A stretch of 64,000 nucleotides of DNA from Chitinophagaceae bacterium (GTDB lineage: Bacteria > Bacteroidota > Bacteroidia > Chitinophagales > Chitinophagaceae), in contig JALHNJ010000015.1 of the NCBI GenBank assembly GCA_022843585.1, positions 1 to 64,000 of the forward strand, in the 5' to 3' direction. The notes beneath the pieces are model-generated. The model saw nothing but the letters and a program-made list of their open reading frames with translations, was not told the DNA's origin and did no database searches. Positions 9,979-18,838 of the stretch are shown here, one piece after another (the first letter of the stretch is position 1; each line of letters starts with the position of its first letter). Both the position numbers and the translations under genes were made by a program.

Positions 9979-11379
9979 ATGGAATACAGGATAGAAAAAG
10001 ACACTATGGGAGAGGTAAAAGTGCCCGCCGATGCCTATTACGGAGCACAAACCCAGCGCAGCATCGACAATTTTAAAATTGCGCAGGACATTAATAAAAT
10101 GCCCAAAGAAATAATAAGTGCCTTTGCATATTTGAAAAAAGCGGCGGCTATTACTAACCAGGAAGCTGGTGTGTTAGCTAAAAACAAATCGGTTTTAATC
10201 GGAAAAGTATGTGATGAAATTTTGAAAGGAAAACTGGATGATTATTTTCCATTAGTAGTTTGGCAAACTGGTAGCGGCACACAAAGCAACATGAATGTAA
10301 ACGAAGTAGTGGCTTATCGTGGACATGTACTAAAAGGTGGCAAACTTACTGACAAAGAAAAATTCCTGCATCCCAATGATGATGTAAATAAATCACAATC
10401 ATCGAACGATACGTTTCCAACGGCCATGCATATTGCAGCTTATAAAATATTAGTAGAAACGACATTACCCGGTATTAAAAAACTAAGAGATACGCTGGCT
10501 AAGAAAAGCAAGCAATACATGAAAGTGGTAAAGATCGGCCGTACGCATTTTATGGATGCCACCCCTTTAACGGTAGGGCAAGAGTTCAGCGGCTATGTAT
10601 CCCAATTAGATCATGGAATGAAAGCCATTAAGAATACACTGGCACATTTAAGTGAATTGGCTCTTGGTGGAACTGCTGTTGGAACAGGTATTAATACTCC
10701 CCCCAATTATGCAAAGAATGTTGCAAAGCATATTGCTGCATTAACCGGGTTGCCATTTGTTACTGCCGAGAATAAGTTTGAAGCATTAGCTGCACATGAT
10801 GCAATAGTTGAAGCACACGGAGCATTAAAAACAGTAGCCGTTAGCTTAATGAAAATCGCCAACGATATTCGTATGCTTTCATCCGGACCAAGAAGCGGTA
10901 TTGGTGAAATTTTTATTCCGGATAATGAACCCGGTTCGTCTATTATGCCAGGTAAAGTAAATCCAACACAATGTGAAGCACTAACCATGATCGCTGCACA
11001 GGTAATGGGTAATGACGTTGCCATAAGCGTTGGAGGCAGTATGGGTCATTTTGAATTAAATGTTTTTAAACCGGTAATGATCTATAATTTTCTCCATAGT
11101 GCAAGATTGATTGGTGATGGTTGCGTTTCTTTTAATGATAAATGTGCAGCAGGATTAGCGCCTATTGAAGCGAATATTAAAAAACATGTAGATAATAGCC
11201 TGATGCTGGTAACATCCTTAAATACAAAGATTGGTTATTATAAGGCAGCAGAGATTGCACAAAAAGCACATAAGGAAGGCTCTACCTTAAAAGAAATGGC
11301 GGTGAAATTGGGCTATGTAACTCCCGCAGAGTTTGACGAGTGGGTAAAACCAGGTGATATGGTAGGCAAGCTGAACTAA
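9979..11379 (+). CDS. fumC: Fumarate hydratase, class II
   Basis: 466 residues, the usual length of the oxygen-stable, iron-free homotetrameric fumarase that interconverts fumarate and malate in the citric-acid cycle. The N-terminus [28 protein letters not shown], the [13 protein letters not shown] block (about 97), [12 protein letters not shown] (about 195) and the superfamily signature [15 protein letters not shown] (about 318) are intact. Aspartase and argininosuccinate lyase share the last signature, but the N-terminal block is that of FumC. It is monocistronic: its own -7 box upstream and a strong terminator directly downstream. Confidence 0.95.
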   Translation: MEYRIEKDTMGEVKVPADAYYGAQTQRSIDNFKIAQDINKMPKEIISAFAYLKKAAAITNQEAGVLAKNKSVLIGKVCDEILKGKLDDYFPLVVWQTGSGTQSNMNVNEVVAYRGHVLKGGKLTDKEKFLHPNDDVNKSQSSNDTFPTAMHIAAYKILVETTLPGIKKLRDTLAKKSKQYMKVVKIGRTHFMDATPLTVGQEFSGYVSQLDHGMKAIKNTLAHLSELALGGTAVGTGINTPPNYAKNVAKHIAALTGLPFVTAENKFEALAAHDAIVEAHGALKTVAVSLMKIANDIRMLSSGPRSGIGEIFIPDNEPGSSIMPGKVNPTQCEALTMIAAQVMGNDVAISVGGSMGHFELNVFKPVMIYNFLHSARLIGDGCVSFNDKCAAGLAPIEANIKKHVDNSLMLVTSLNTKIGYYKAAEIAQKAHKEGSTLKEMAVKLGYVTPAEFDEWVKPGDMVGKLN

Positions 11380-11399
11380 AATTTTATAGTAAAAGCACC

Positions 11400-11442
11400 A
11401 ATAAAAAGAGAGAAAAACTACGGTTTCTTCTCTCTTTTTATT
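11400..11442 (+). terminator. Terminator after fumC
   Basis: Arms AATAAAAAGAGAGAA and TTCTCTCTTTTTATT pair over 15 bp around a 13-base loop, 20 bases after the fumC stop. A-rich left and T-rich right flanks let it work on both strands. Confidence 0.8.
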
Positions 11443-11528
11443 GCTAAATAGTTGCAAATGCTGGTAACACTGCACTACCTTAACATACTAACAATCCAAC
11501 CCCATTTTAAAACTAAAACAACCACCCC

Positions 11529-11735
11529 ATGAAAAGTAATGCACAACCATTTTACTTTTCCCCGTATGTGGCAAAGGGACCAAATCAGGAACCTGCTGCC
11601 AAAACATCACATCAATCTCCTTATTTACGAGCTGTGCTAAATGGCAAAACAAGGGTTGCAGACAATGCCAGAGCTTCGCTGATGGCGGACTCTAGTATGA
11701 CAGCAGCCTTACGTTACATTGCCCACACCCGTTAA
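11529..11735 (+). CDS. Small hypothetical protein, 68 aa
   Basis: An open frame with ATG start and TAA stop, preceded by an A/C-rich stretch. The product (MKSNAQPFYFSPYVAKG... ending ALRYIAHTR) is basic and soluble, with no signal peptide, membrane segment or known motif. It is the only plausible gene in the roughly 510 bases between fumC and lspA. Its stop codon lies in the left arm of a large imperfect inverted repeat. I do not recognise the family; it may be a genuine short gene or a chance frame. Confidence 0.4.
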   Translation: MKSNAQPFYFSPYVAKGPNQEPAAKTSHQSPYLRAVLNGKTRVADNARASLMADSSMTAALRYIAHTR

Positions 11736-11803
11736 TATCAACGTAGTATAGTTTTAGTCCAGACAAAAAAAGTTGGTCTAACTATGAACTCACATTGATA
11801 TAA
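11732..11803. repeat. Imperfect 72-bp inverted repeat downstream of the small ORF
   Basis: The left arm (TTAATATCAACGTAG, then ATAGTTTTAGTCCA) pairs with the right arm (TGGTCTAACTAT, then TTGATATAA) with a few mismatches around an A7 loop. The structure starts at the stop codon of the 68-aa frame and has no T-run after it, so it is not a standard terminator. It could be a structured RNA or a relic of a small mobile palindrome. Confidence 0.5.
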
Positions 11804-11854
11804 AAAAGAGATGGTGATGATTAAATGATTGCAAACAAAGCCTATAACTTAAAG

Positions 11855-11879
11855 CAAAACCCCCGAATCGGGGGTTTTG
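11855..11879 (-). terminator. Terminator after lspA
   Basis: CAAAACCCCC and GGGGGTTTTG form a 10-bp stem around GAATC, 11 bases after the lspA stop on the minus strand, followed by CTTTAAG. Confidence 0.8.
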
Positions 11880-11890
11880 AATTTTATACT

Positions 11891-12601
11891 TTAAAGCACC
11901 TGCATTTTGTCGCTTACATCAGTAGTTGTTTCTACGGTTGAATGTTTTTCTTCGGGGGTTTGCTTTTTAAAAAACCTTTTTTGAAACAACAGTAATGTAA
12001 TAACGCCTGTTGAGATAGACATATCTGCAATATTAAAAATGGCACTAAAAAACTCAAATTCTTCCCCACCTACCCATGGAAACCAGGAAGGGAAATTTCC
12101 TTTGAACATGGGGAAATAAAGCATATCTACTACACTACCATGTAAAAAAGAAGAATAACCGCTGGCTGAAAATTCTGCAATACCTGAATAAGAAATATAA
12201 TCGTTGATAGCCGGGTCATACCGAAGACCTTTGTCGAAGATCATTCCATAAAACATGCTATCAATTAAATTGCCTAATGCTCCGGCATAAATTAGTGCCG
12301 CACAAATGATAAAGCCTTTGCTATATTTTTGTTTGACAATTTTTCCGAGATACCATGTTCCAAAAATAACAGCTGCCAGGCGAAATAAGGTTAGTATCAT
12401 CTTACCTGTTTCATTACCAAATTTCCAACCCCATGCCATGCCGGGGTTTTCAATAAAATGCAGCCGGAACCAATCCATACCGCCAACCCGTAATACTTCT
12501 CCGGTAGGATGGGATGTCTTGATCCAGATCTTCAATACCTGGTCTACAATAATTATAGCGGCGATTATAAATGCAACATGCCGTATTTTGATTGACTTCA
12601 T
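11891..12601 (-). CDS. lspA: Lipoprotein signal peptidase II
   Basis: 236-residue inner-membrane aspartyl protease that cleaves signal peptides of diacylglyceryl-modified prolipoproteins. Start at MKSIKIRHVAF (ATG at 12601); an upstream TTG would lie inside the promoter. Four hydrophobic segments are visible. Conserved blocks: RLHFIENPGMAWG (about 50), GALGNLIDSMFYG (about 110) and FNIADMSISTG (about 195), the last with the catalytic aspartate. The insert between the last two blocks makes it longer than the roughly 165 residues of E. coli LspA and is usual in Bacteroidota. It has its own candidate promoter, although it follows murF-alr on the same strand. Several lipoproteins in this window are likely substrates. 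Confidence 0.93.
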   Translation of the reverse strand: MKSIKIRHVAFIIAAIIIVDQVLKIWIKTSHPTGEVLRVGGMDWFRLHFIENPGMAWGWKFGNETGKMILTLFRLAAVIFGTWYLGKIVKQKYSKGFIICAALIYAGALGNLIDSMFYGMIFDKGLRYDPAINDYISYSGIAEFSASGYSSFLHGSVVDMLYFPMFKGNFPSWFPWVGGEEFEFFSAIFNIADMSISTGVITLLLFQKRFFKKQTPEEKHSTVETTTDVSDKMQVL

Positions 12602-12610
12602 AATAAGGGG

Positions 12611-12618
12611 CAAATATA
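12611..12618 (-). promoter_or_regulatory. Candidate -7 box of lspA
   Basis: Reads TATATTTG on the minus strand (TAnnTTTG), ending 9 bases before the ATG, so the mRNA would have a very short or no leader. A heptad repeat array occupies the region immediately upstream, where a -33 element would lie. Confidence 0.5.
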
Positions 12619-12620
12619 CA

Positions 12621-12657
12621 GAGAAGCTACGAGCTGTTAGCTATGAGCTACGAGCTT
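12621..12657. repeat. Heptad-phased repeat array, AGCT core, upstream of lspA
   Basis: AGCT occurs at 12625, 12632, 12639, 12646 and 12653, exactly every 7 bases, with variable three-base spacers (ACG, GTT, ATG, ACG). It sits between the lspA -7 box and the end of murF-alr. The same core is found in the array at 19205-19274. Confidence 0.75.
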
Positions 12658-12722
12658 GTGTCCTATTGTAAAAATTTAACTGCTGATTAAGTTTATTTAC
12701 AAATTCAGGCAGAAAGCGATCA

Positions 12723-15200
12723 TTATTCTTCAAAATAAACCCGTTTTACTCGTTGGGAAATACCAGTCATAATCTCATAAGGAATTGTTGATGCCCATTC
12801 TGCGATTTGTTGTACCGATATTTCATTTCCGAAAACAACTACCTCATCAGCTTCCTGCACTCCAGTAATATCCGTCACATCAATCATTATCATATCCATA
12901 CAAACAGTTCCAATAACTGGTGCCAATTTTCCTTTGACCAAAATTTTGCCTACACCATTTCCTAATCTTCTGGGATAGCCATCTGCATAACCGATCCGAA
13001 TAGTAGCAATTACAGAATCTCTACTTACTACTCCTTTTCTGTTATAACTAACCGAGTCGCCTGTCTTCAGATACTTTAATTGTGCTACAGTTGATTTAAG
13101 TGTAGCAACTGTTTGCAAATCTAATTTACCGGTAGCTGCGCTATCCACACCATACAATCCAATTCCTATTCTCACCATGTCCATTTGCAAATGCGGATGA
13201 CGAATAGCTGCTGCGGAATTAGCAATATGTTTTAAGAAGCTATATCCCAATCTTTCTTGTAATTGATTAGCTGCCTGTTGAAACTTTATTGCTTGCTCTT
13301 CAGTAAAAGCATCTTGTCCCTTTTCTTCGCCACCGGCCAAATGAGAAAAACAGCTTTGTATGTTAAAAGATGTAGTGGCCTTCAATTCAGTAGCAAGTTG
13401 CTCTATATCGCTTACGGAAAAACCGAGCCGGTTCATTCCTGTTTCTATTTCTATATGTACAGGATATTGTTGTAATGCCTGCGCTTTTAAGAACAAATCA
13501 AAAGCATGCAGCAATTGAAATGAATAAATTTCCGGCTCCAAATTATGCTCAACAATTGCTTCAAAGGCATTTTCTTCAGGGTTCATCACCATTATGGGAA
13601 GTGTGATACCGGCTTTTCGTAGCTCCACTCCTTCATCTGCATATGCCACACCCAAATAATCTACTTTCTGAAATTGCAAAACTCCTGCTATTTCTGCACC
13701 GCCGCTTCCATAGGCAAATGCTTTTACCATGGCCATTACCTTGGTAGCTGGTTGCAATATTTTTTGGTACTGCTTCAGGTTATGGGTCAGAGCATTCAAA
13801 TTAATTTCAAGAATGGTTTGATGTGCTTTTTGTTCCAGCAGCGGAACAATTTTTTCAAACTCAAAAATCCGGGCACCTTTTACCAGGATTGTTTCTTCTT
13901 TAAATTTTGAGAACCGATAATGCTGTAAAAATGATTCTGTACTGTTGAAATATTCCTGTGTAAGGGATGAACTTCCAAAAGCTATGGGCAGCAATGTTGA
14001 AATTCGTTCTCCTATTCCAATAACATGGTTAACGGAATGATTTTGCAATACATCAGCGATTTCTTCGTAGAGATCTTCGTCCTCCAGGCCGCTATGTAAA
14101 AAATCAGAAAGAATCACTGTTTTCTTTGTTCCGGCACTTTGATTAACAAGAAAGTTCAAGGCAATGTTCAATGAACTTAAATCGGCACTATAACTGTCAT
14201 TAATGATCGAGCAGTTATTAATTCCTTTCTTTAATTCAAGCCGCATGTTTACCGCATGCAGCTTTTCCATCCGATTTTCAATTATATCTGTTGAAACCCC
14301 AAGTTGTAACATTACTGCTGCACAGGTTATGGCGTTTTCAACTGAAGCATCATCTGTAAATGGAATTGCAACTTTTACAGTATTACTTTCAAAATCAATT
14401 TCAATGGTGGTTTGACCAGCTTCTTTGTCAATTGCTTTTACAACAAAATCGTTTTGGTCTCCAAATCCCCAGGTTTTCAGCTTGATCGCATCACCCAGCA
14501 TTTCTACAATGTCTTTTCTCCCTTCAAAATCAGCTTCTCTTCCAATAATTACTTCGCTATTCTTAAATAAAACCAGCTTCTCCCTAAACTTATGTTCTTC
14601 ATCATTAAATCCATCATTATGTGCCTCGCCAATATTTGTTAGTACTCCAATGGTTGGTTTGATGATTCTTTCTAACCGGATCATTTCACCCTGTTCAGAA
14701 ATACCAGCTTCAAAAATGGCTAATGTATGTTGTTCATTCATCTGCCATACACTTAGTGGCACACCTATTTGAGAGTTATAACTTTTAGGACTTCGTACGA
14801 TATTGAAATTTTCTTGCAAAAGTTGATAGAGCCATTCTTTTACCACTGTTTTTCCATTGCTACCAGAAATACCAATTACAGGGACTTTGAATTGTTGGCG
14901 ATGAAAAGCGGATATTTGCTGTAAAGCAACTAATGTATTATCAACCCAAAGAAAATTTGCTTCCGGATATAATGAAGCACTTATTAATTCACTCACTACA
15001 AAGTTTCTAACTCCTTTTTTATATAACTCAGGAATAAACTGGTGACCATCTCTTCGCTGGCTTTTAATAGCAAAGAACAAAGAGGTTGAGGGAGCATAAA
15101 CTTTTCGGCTGTCGAGTAAAAGATGTTCAAGTGTTACATCGCTTACAATTGTACTTTCAGCATCGATAATACGAGCAATATGACTGATTGAATAACTCAA
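12723..15200 (-). CDS. murF-alr: Bifunctional UDP-MurNAc-tripeptide:D-Ala-D-Ala ligase / alanine racemase
   Basis: 825-residue fusion of two consecutive steps in peptidoglycan precursor supply. Residues about 1-450 are MurF: P-loop GISGSNGKTVVKE at 110-122, SYNSQIGVPLSVW and EAGISEQGEM. Residues about 455-825 are the PLP-dependent alanine racemase: the lysine in MAMVKAFAYGSG (about 492), the base tyrosine in SYNRKGVVSRD (about 720) and GTVCMDMIMIDV. The fusion is common in Bacteroidota, so this is not an assembly artefact. The only usable start is TTG at 15200: an in-frame TAA lies two codons upstream and no ATG occurs for about 150 codons. It follows terC by 12 bases, so the weak start may rely on coupling. 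Confidence 0.93.
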   Translation of the reverse strand: MSYSISHIARIIDAESTIVSDVTLEHLLLDSRKVYAPSTSLFFAIKSQRRDGHQFIPELYKKGVRNFVVSELISASLYPEANFLWVDNTLVALQQISAFHRQQFKVPVIGISGSNGKTVVKEWLYQLLQENFNIVRSPKSYNSQIGVPLSVWQMNEQHTLAIFEAGISEQGEMIRLERIIKPTIGVLTNIGEAHNDGFNDEEHKFREKLVLFKNSEVIIGREADFEGRKDIVEMLGDAIKLKTWGFGDQNDFVVKAIDKEAGQTTIEIDFESNTVKVAIPFTDDASVENAITCAAVMLQLGVSTDIIENRMEKLHAVNMRLELKKGINNCSIINDSYSADLSSLNIALNFLVNQSAGTKKTVILSDFLHSGLEDEDLYEEIADVLQNHSVNHVIGIGERISTLLPIAFGSSSLTQEYFNSTESFLQHYRFSKFKEETILVKGARIFEFEKIVPLLEQKAHQTILEINLNALTHNLKQYQKILQPATKVMAMVKAFAYGSGGAEIAGVLQFQKVDYLGVAYADEGVELRKAGITLPIMVMNPEENAFEAIVEHNLEPEIYSFQLLHAFDLFLKAQALQQYPVHIEIETGMNRLGFSVSDIEQLATELKATTSFNIQSCFSHLAGGEEKGQDAFTEEQAIKFQQAANQLQERLGYSFLKHIANSAAAIRHPHLQMDMVRIGIGLYGVDSAATGKLDLQTVATLKSTVAQLKYLKTGDSVSYNRKGVVSRDSVIATIRIGYADGYPRRLGNGVGKILVKGKLAPVIGTVCMDMIMIDVTDITGVQEADEVVVFGNEISVQQIAEWASTIPYEIMTGISQRVKRVYFEE

Positions 15201-15212
15201 ATTTTAAAAAAA

Positions 15213-16178
15213 TTATTGGCTATCATCTGTAATATCTTCTGGTTCGCCTTTCTTCTGCATGAAAATGGAGTAAAATATTGAACCGGAGATACAAACCAGT
15301 ATTACTCCCAATGAAATAGCAACCTGTATTTGCTTATCAAGCACCTGGTTAATCCATTTTTCACAAAGCATTTTTATACCAATAAATACCAGTACTATCG
15401 CAATACCCTGTTGCAGGTAATCAAACTTGCTAACTGCGCCACGCAAAAGGAAGAATAATGAACGCAGGCCTAAAACAGCAAAAATATTAGATGTGTAGAT
15501 AACCAATTTATCTCTTGAAATACCCATTACTGCCGGAATTGAATCCAAAGCAAATACCAGGTCAATTGCTGCTAACATAATTACCACTACAAACAAACTG
15601 GTATAGAATTTTTTACCATCAATAACTACAGAATATTTACCATCCCCATCATGTGGAACTAGTGGCAAAATTCTTTTCATCCATTTATAGATCTTACTTT
15701 CTTCCGGCTTAAATTCTTCATCATCACTTGCCGTAAACATTTTATAACCTGTATAAACCAAGAAGACCCCGAATACATATAATATCCAATGGAACTTTTC
15801 TACTAATGCTACTCCCACTGTGATGAAAATAATTCTGAAAATAATGGCCATTAAAATTCCAGCCAGTAATACCCTTCCATAATTTTTCTCTTTTACAGAG
15901 AAGGCAGAAAAAATAAGTATAAAAACGAAGATATTGTCAATGCTCAGACTCCACTCCATCAGGTAGGCACTCAGGTATTCCAGCGCAAGACCCTGCCCTT
16001 TTTCTACCCACATAAAAACAAAAAAGGCCAGTGCCAGCCCAACCCAGAAAAATGTTTGATATAGTGCCTGGCGGATCGTTACTTTTTGCCCTTTTTTGCT
16101 GAGTAACCCAAGGTCAAATATTAAAGCCACCACTAGCACAATTCCAAAAACGAGATACGTAACTTGATCGGTTGTCAT
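15213..16178 (-). CDS. TerC/Alx-family integral membrane protein
   Basis: 321 residues with about nine hydrophobic segments. The TerC family signature AYLMEWSLSIDNIFVF is near residue 80, and a second acidic membrane motif (AAIDLVFALDSIPAV) near 208. Characterised members export manganese or act in tellurite and pH responses; here the substrate is inferred. The length matches Alx-type members. It is the first gene after the gldF-gldG pair and has its own -7 box. murF-alr follows 12 bases downstream, so the two are probably co-transcribed. Confidence 0.85.
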   Translation of the reverse strand: MTTDQVTYLVFGIVLVVALIFDLGLLSKKGQKVTIRQALYQTFFWVGLALAFFVFMWVEKGQGLALEYLSAYLMEWSLSIDNIFVFILIFSAFSVKEKNYGRVLLAGILMAIIFRIIFITVGVALVEKFHWILYVFGVFLVYTGYKMFTASDDEEFKPEESKIYKWMKRILPLVPHDGDGKYSVVIDGKKFYTSLFVVVIMLAAIDLVFALDSIPAVMGISRDKLVIYTSNIFAVLGLRSLFFLLRGAVSKFDYLQQGIAIVLVFIGIKMLCEKWINQVLDKQIQVAISLGVILVCISGSIFYSIFMQKKGEPEDITDDSQ

Positions 16179-16200
16179 CGGGAGTATTTAAATAAGAATG

Positions 16201-16231
16201 CAAAGATAAAGAGGAAGGCACAAGGCGCAAG
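16201..16231 (-). promoter_or_regulatory. Candidate terC promoter (TATCTTTG, with CTTG 19 bases upstream)
   Basis: On the minus strand TATCTTTG (16208-16201) matches the -7 consensus 22 bases before the ATG. CTTG at 16231-16228, spaced 19 bases, fits a -33 element and belongs to the AAGG heptad array, so the repeat may supply part of the promoter. Confidence 0.5.
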
Positions 16232-16240
16232 GGTCAAAGG
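16215..16240. repeat. Heptad-phased repeat array, AAGG core, upstream of terC
   Basis: AAGG occurs at 16215, 16222 and 16229 (period 7) and again at 16237 after one extra base. Units AAGGCAC, AAGGCGC, AAGGGTC, AAAGGTT. It fills the gap between the gldG stop and the terC -7 box. Confidence 0.65.
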
Positions 16241-17953
16241 TTATGCCGCATATTTTCTTTTTCTCACCTGCTGATAAATCCAGCCAGCAAGCAATACCAG
16301 TAAAATTGGTAAAGCGATATTCATGAACTGCCAGGTGCTTTTTTGTGCTTTTACTTTTTGTGAGTCCAATAAACGGAGAACGATGTCTTTACTCCTGGTT
16401 TCATTGATACCCGGCTTGTTTACCAGGTATTCAATACAGTTTTGCAGAAAATCTTTGTTGGCAAACTGGTATTCATATTGAGAGCCCATCGTATAAAAAT
16501 TAGTACCCATTGGTAATGGGCCTTCTTTGGGCGACACTTCGTTCAATAATATATCTCCATCACCCACTACTATCATCTTACCGGGTTCCTTACTCATTTC
16601 CATAAAAGGTGCGCCATAACCTGATAGGCTATCTAGCTGAGACTTGGAAATCTTGTTTCTGAATAAAGAAGTGAATTTTCCCTCCAGTAACATCGCAACG
16701 GGTATATTACTTTTGGTGAACTTAGCATCCTGCGGAGCATTTTTATTTTCATTCAGGCTTATCAATGCAGGGGTACTGATTATTCTTGAATTAGGAGAGG
16801 AAGACAATAAAACTGTTTTAGTAATACCGGGTGTTGCGATAGTATCGATTGAATTGACAAATCTTCCTTTTACTAATCCCATATTCTTAGTAACCGGGTT
16901 ATTATTAGAAGTGCCAAACAATGGGTAATAATTCCATTTCAAAAATTCAAACTGCGGATTTTCCTGCGTGCCACCAACTGCAAATGGCATATAATCACAA
17001 TCCAGGCTCATTACTAAATCCGGATTGATTCGAACGCCATACCTAAAAAGTTGATCGGTGAGATTAAGATCTCTATCGAAAGCAATTGTTTCTGTTGTAT
17101 AACGAAGGCTATCTTGTTCTGCTATCAGGTTATCAATAAACCACAACACTTTTCCTCCCCGCATTATGTATTGATCAATTTTCAGTTTTTGATCTTCTGT
17201 AAATTGTATCGTCGGTTTTACAATCAATAATACATCTGCTTCACCGGGAATCTGGTTTGTTGAAATATCAACCGGCCCAAACCTATAGTCTTGCGTTAAT
17301 GTTTGCTCAATGTCATATGCTTTAAGATCAGTAGGCTGTCCATTACCCATTGCATAAACTATCCCTGGAGCTTTTGCTTCCATCATTTTATCCAGCGTTT
17401 TTACAAACTGGTATTCCATCAATGCCTCAGCGCTGTTTATCTCATCTTGCGAAATGGCACCACTGGCTCTGGGATAAAGACTCACCAATGATTGCTTGCC
17501 TTTATACCGCATCAATGCCACAGGAAAAATAATATTACTGCTCTCACCTTCTTCTTTCTGAACGGTAAGATTGATTGGTATAGCACCTAATCCTACTAAT
17601 GAATCGCCATAAGTTTTTCGGCTATCCGGCATTTCCTCCTGCGGAGAAATAAAGCGATAATGAATTTTTGAACTATTCCGATCTTTCAATAATCCTAAAA
17701 ACTCTTCTGTACTATTGGCTAATTTTTTAAAGCCGGCCGGAAAATCTCCTTTCAAAAAAACATCTATCTGTACTTCTCCATCCAATTTTTTTAATAAATC
17801 CTTTGAGGCTTTCGTAAGCGTATATCTTTTTTCTTTGGTGAGATCGAACCGGGCATGAAAAGAAGAGGCCAGGTAATTAACCGCCAGCAAAATTACCAGC
17901 AGTATTACCCACCAGAATTTTGAAGCAACTATTTTATTTACCAGGTTACCCAT
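16241..17953 (-). CDS. gldG: Gliding motility ABC transporter auxiliary protein GldG
   Basis: 570 residues. GldG works with the membrane protein GldF and the ATPase GldA in gliding Bacteroidota. One N-terminal membrane segment (WWVILLVILLAVNYLA, about 14-29) is followed by LTKEKRYTLTKASKDLLKKL, typical of the family, a long extracytoplasmic region (ABC-type uncharacterised transport domain), and a C-terminal membrane helix (IALPILLVLLAGWIYQQV) with basic residues after it. Its ATG comes one base after the gldF stop, so the two are co-translated. gldA is not in the window. Strains vary in whether GldAFG is needed for gliding, so presence does not prove motility. Confidence 0.9.
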   Translation of the reverse strand: MGNLVNKIVASKFWWVILLVILLAVNYLASSFHARFDLTKEKRYTLTKASKDLLKKLDGEVQIDVFLKGDFPAGFKKLANSTEEFLGLLKDRNSSKIHYRFISPQEEMPDSRKTYGDSLVGLGAIPINLTVQKEEGESSNIIFPVALMRYKGKQSLVSLYPRASGAISQDEINSAEALMEYQFVKTLDKMMEAKAPGIVYAMGNGQPTDLKAYDIEQTLTQDYRFGPVDISTNQIPGEADVLLIVKPTIQFTEDQKLKIDQYIMRGGKVLWFIDNLIAEQDSLRYTTETIAFDRDLNLTDQLFRYGVRINPDLVMSLDCDYMPFAVGGTQENPQFEFLKWNYYPLFGTSNNNPVTKNMGLVKGRFVNSIDTIATPGITKTVLLSSSPNSRIISTPALISLNENKNAPQDAKFTKSNIPVAMLLEGKFTSLFRNKISKSQLDSLSGYGAPFMEMSKEPGKMIVVGDGDILLNEVSPKEGPLPMGTNFYTMGSQYEYQFANKDFLQNCIEYLVNKPGINETRSKDIVLRLLDSQKVKAQKSTWQFMNIALPILLVLLAGWIYQQVRKRKYAA

Positions 17954-17954
17954 A

Positions 17955-18674
17955 CTATCTTTTTAATAAGTTTCGGCTGGTGATAGCTAAAAATAGAAAT
18001 ATCACCGAGAGAAAATAAACAACATCTCTTGTATCGATCAATCCCCGGCTGATGCTGCGATAATGAAAATCAATACCAATCATTTCTACATAGTAATCGG
18101 CAGCATTCGCCAATGCCGGCAAGCGACTAATGGCACTAAATCCATAATAGATCAATGCACAACCAATGAGACTGACTATAAAAGCAACTACTGCATTATT
18201 GGTAAAACTGCTGCTGCAAATACTGATAGCCGTAAACACTGCCGCCAAAAAGAAAAGGCCAATATATGAACCAACAGTAGCTCCCATATCAAGTCCTTCA
18301 TTGGAAGAAAGACGTTGAATAGAAACGATATAAATTATAGTTGGAAGCAATGCGATCAGCACTACTAATAGACTGCCAAAGTATTTGCCAACAATTATTT
18401 GCCAGTGGCTAAGCGGACGGGTTTGTAATATTTCGTAGGTGCCGGTTTTAAATTCTTCGGCAAAACTGCGCATGGTAATAGCAGGTATCAACAGCAACAA
18501 TATCCAGGGAGCTAATTGAAAGAAACGATCTAAGGTGGCATAGCCAAAATCAAAGATGTTTTCATCAAAAACAAAAAGTACTAAGCCATTTACCAATAAA
18601 AAAACGGTAATGGCAATATAGCCGGTAAGGCTGCTAAAAAATTGACGAAGTTCTTTTTTACAAACGGACCACAT
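17955..18674 (-). CDS. gldF: Gliding motility ABC transporter permease GldF
   Basis: 239-residue inner-membrane permease of the ABC-2 type with six hydrophobic segments. MWSVCKKELRQFFSSLTGYIAI at the N-terminus and MRSFAEEFKTGTYEILQTRPLSHWQIIVGKY are typical of GldF. The ATG at 18674 is chosen; a TTG 14 codons upstream would lie within the AAGG repeat array and add unrelated residues. It pairs with gldG directly downstream (one-base gap). Upstream is the AAGG heptad array and then the terminator of the isc cluster, so it likely starts its own transcript. Confidence 0.9.
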   Translation of the reverse strand: MWSVCKKELRQFFSSLTGYIAITVFLLVNGLVLFVFDENIFDFGYATLDRFFQLAPWILLLLIPAITMRSFAEEFKTGTYEILQTRPLSHWQIIVGKYFGSLLVVLIALLPTIIYIVSIQRLSSNEGLDMGATVGSYIGLFFLAAVFTAISICSSSFTNNAVVAFIVSLIGCALIYYGFSAISRLPALANAADYYVEMIGIDFHYRSISRGLIDTRDVVYFLSVIFLFLAITSRNLLKR

Positions 18675-18700
18675 AGAAGTGCTGCAAAATAAGTAATAAA

Positions 18701-18728
18701 AAGGTACAAGGCACAAGGTTCAAGGACC
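18701..18728. repeat. Heptad-phased repeat array, AAGG core, upstream of gldF
   Basis: AAGG occurs at 18701, 18708, 18715 and 18722, exactly every 7 bases (AAGGTAC, AAGGCAC, AAGGTTC, AAGGACC). A near-consensus -7 sequence (TTATTTTG on the minus strand, 18691-18684) lies 10 bases downstream in the direction of gldF, like the terC layout. Confidence 0.75.
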
Positions 18729-18785
18729 AACTCTTGCTGTTTGAAGTAACATTTCAATTTTTAAGAGCTTGGGTACCTATACAAA

Positions 18786-18808
18786 TAAAAAATCCCCAAT
18801 TACGGGGA
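18786..18808 (-). terminator. Terminator after iscA
   Basis: Read on the minus strand, TCCCC and GGGGA form a short GC stem around GTAATT, followed by TTTTTTATTTG. It lies about 30 bases after the iscA-like stop and closes the isc transcript. Confidence 0.75.
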
Positions 18809-18838
18809 CTCAATATTTCATTTCGGGATTTAATCTAT

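Noticed and set aside
18675-18716. Upstream TTG start for gldF giving 14 extra residues
   Set aside because: Those codons lie in the AAGG heptad array and near the likely promoter; the ATG at 18674 matches the family N-terminus.
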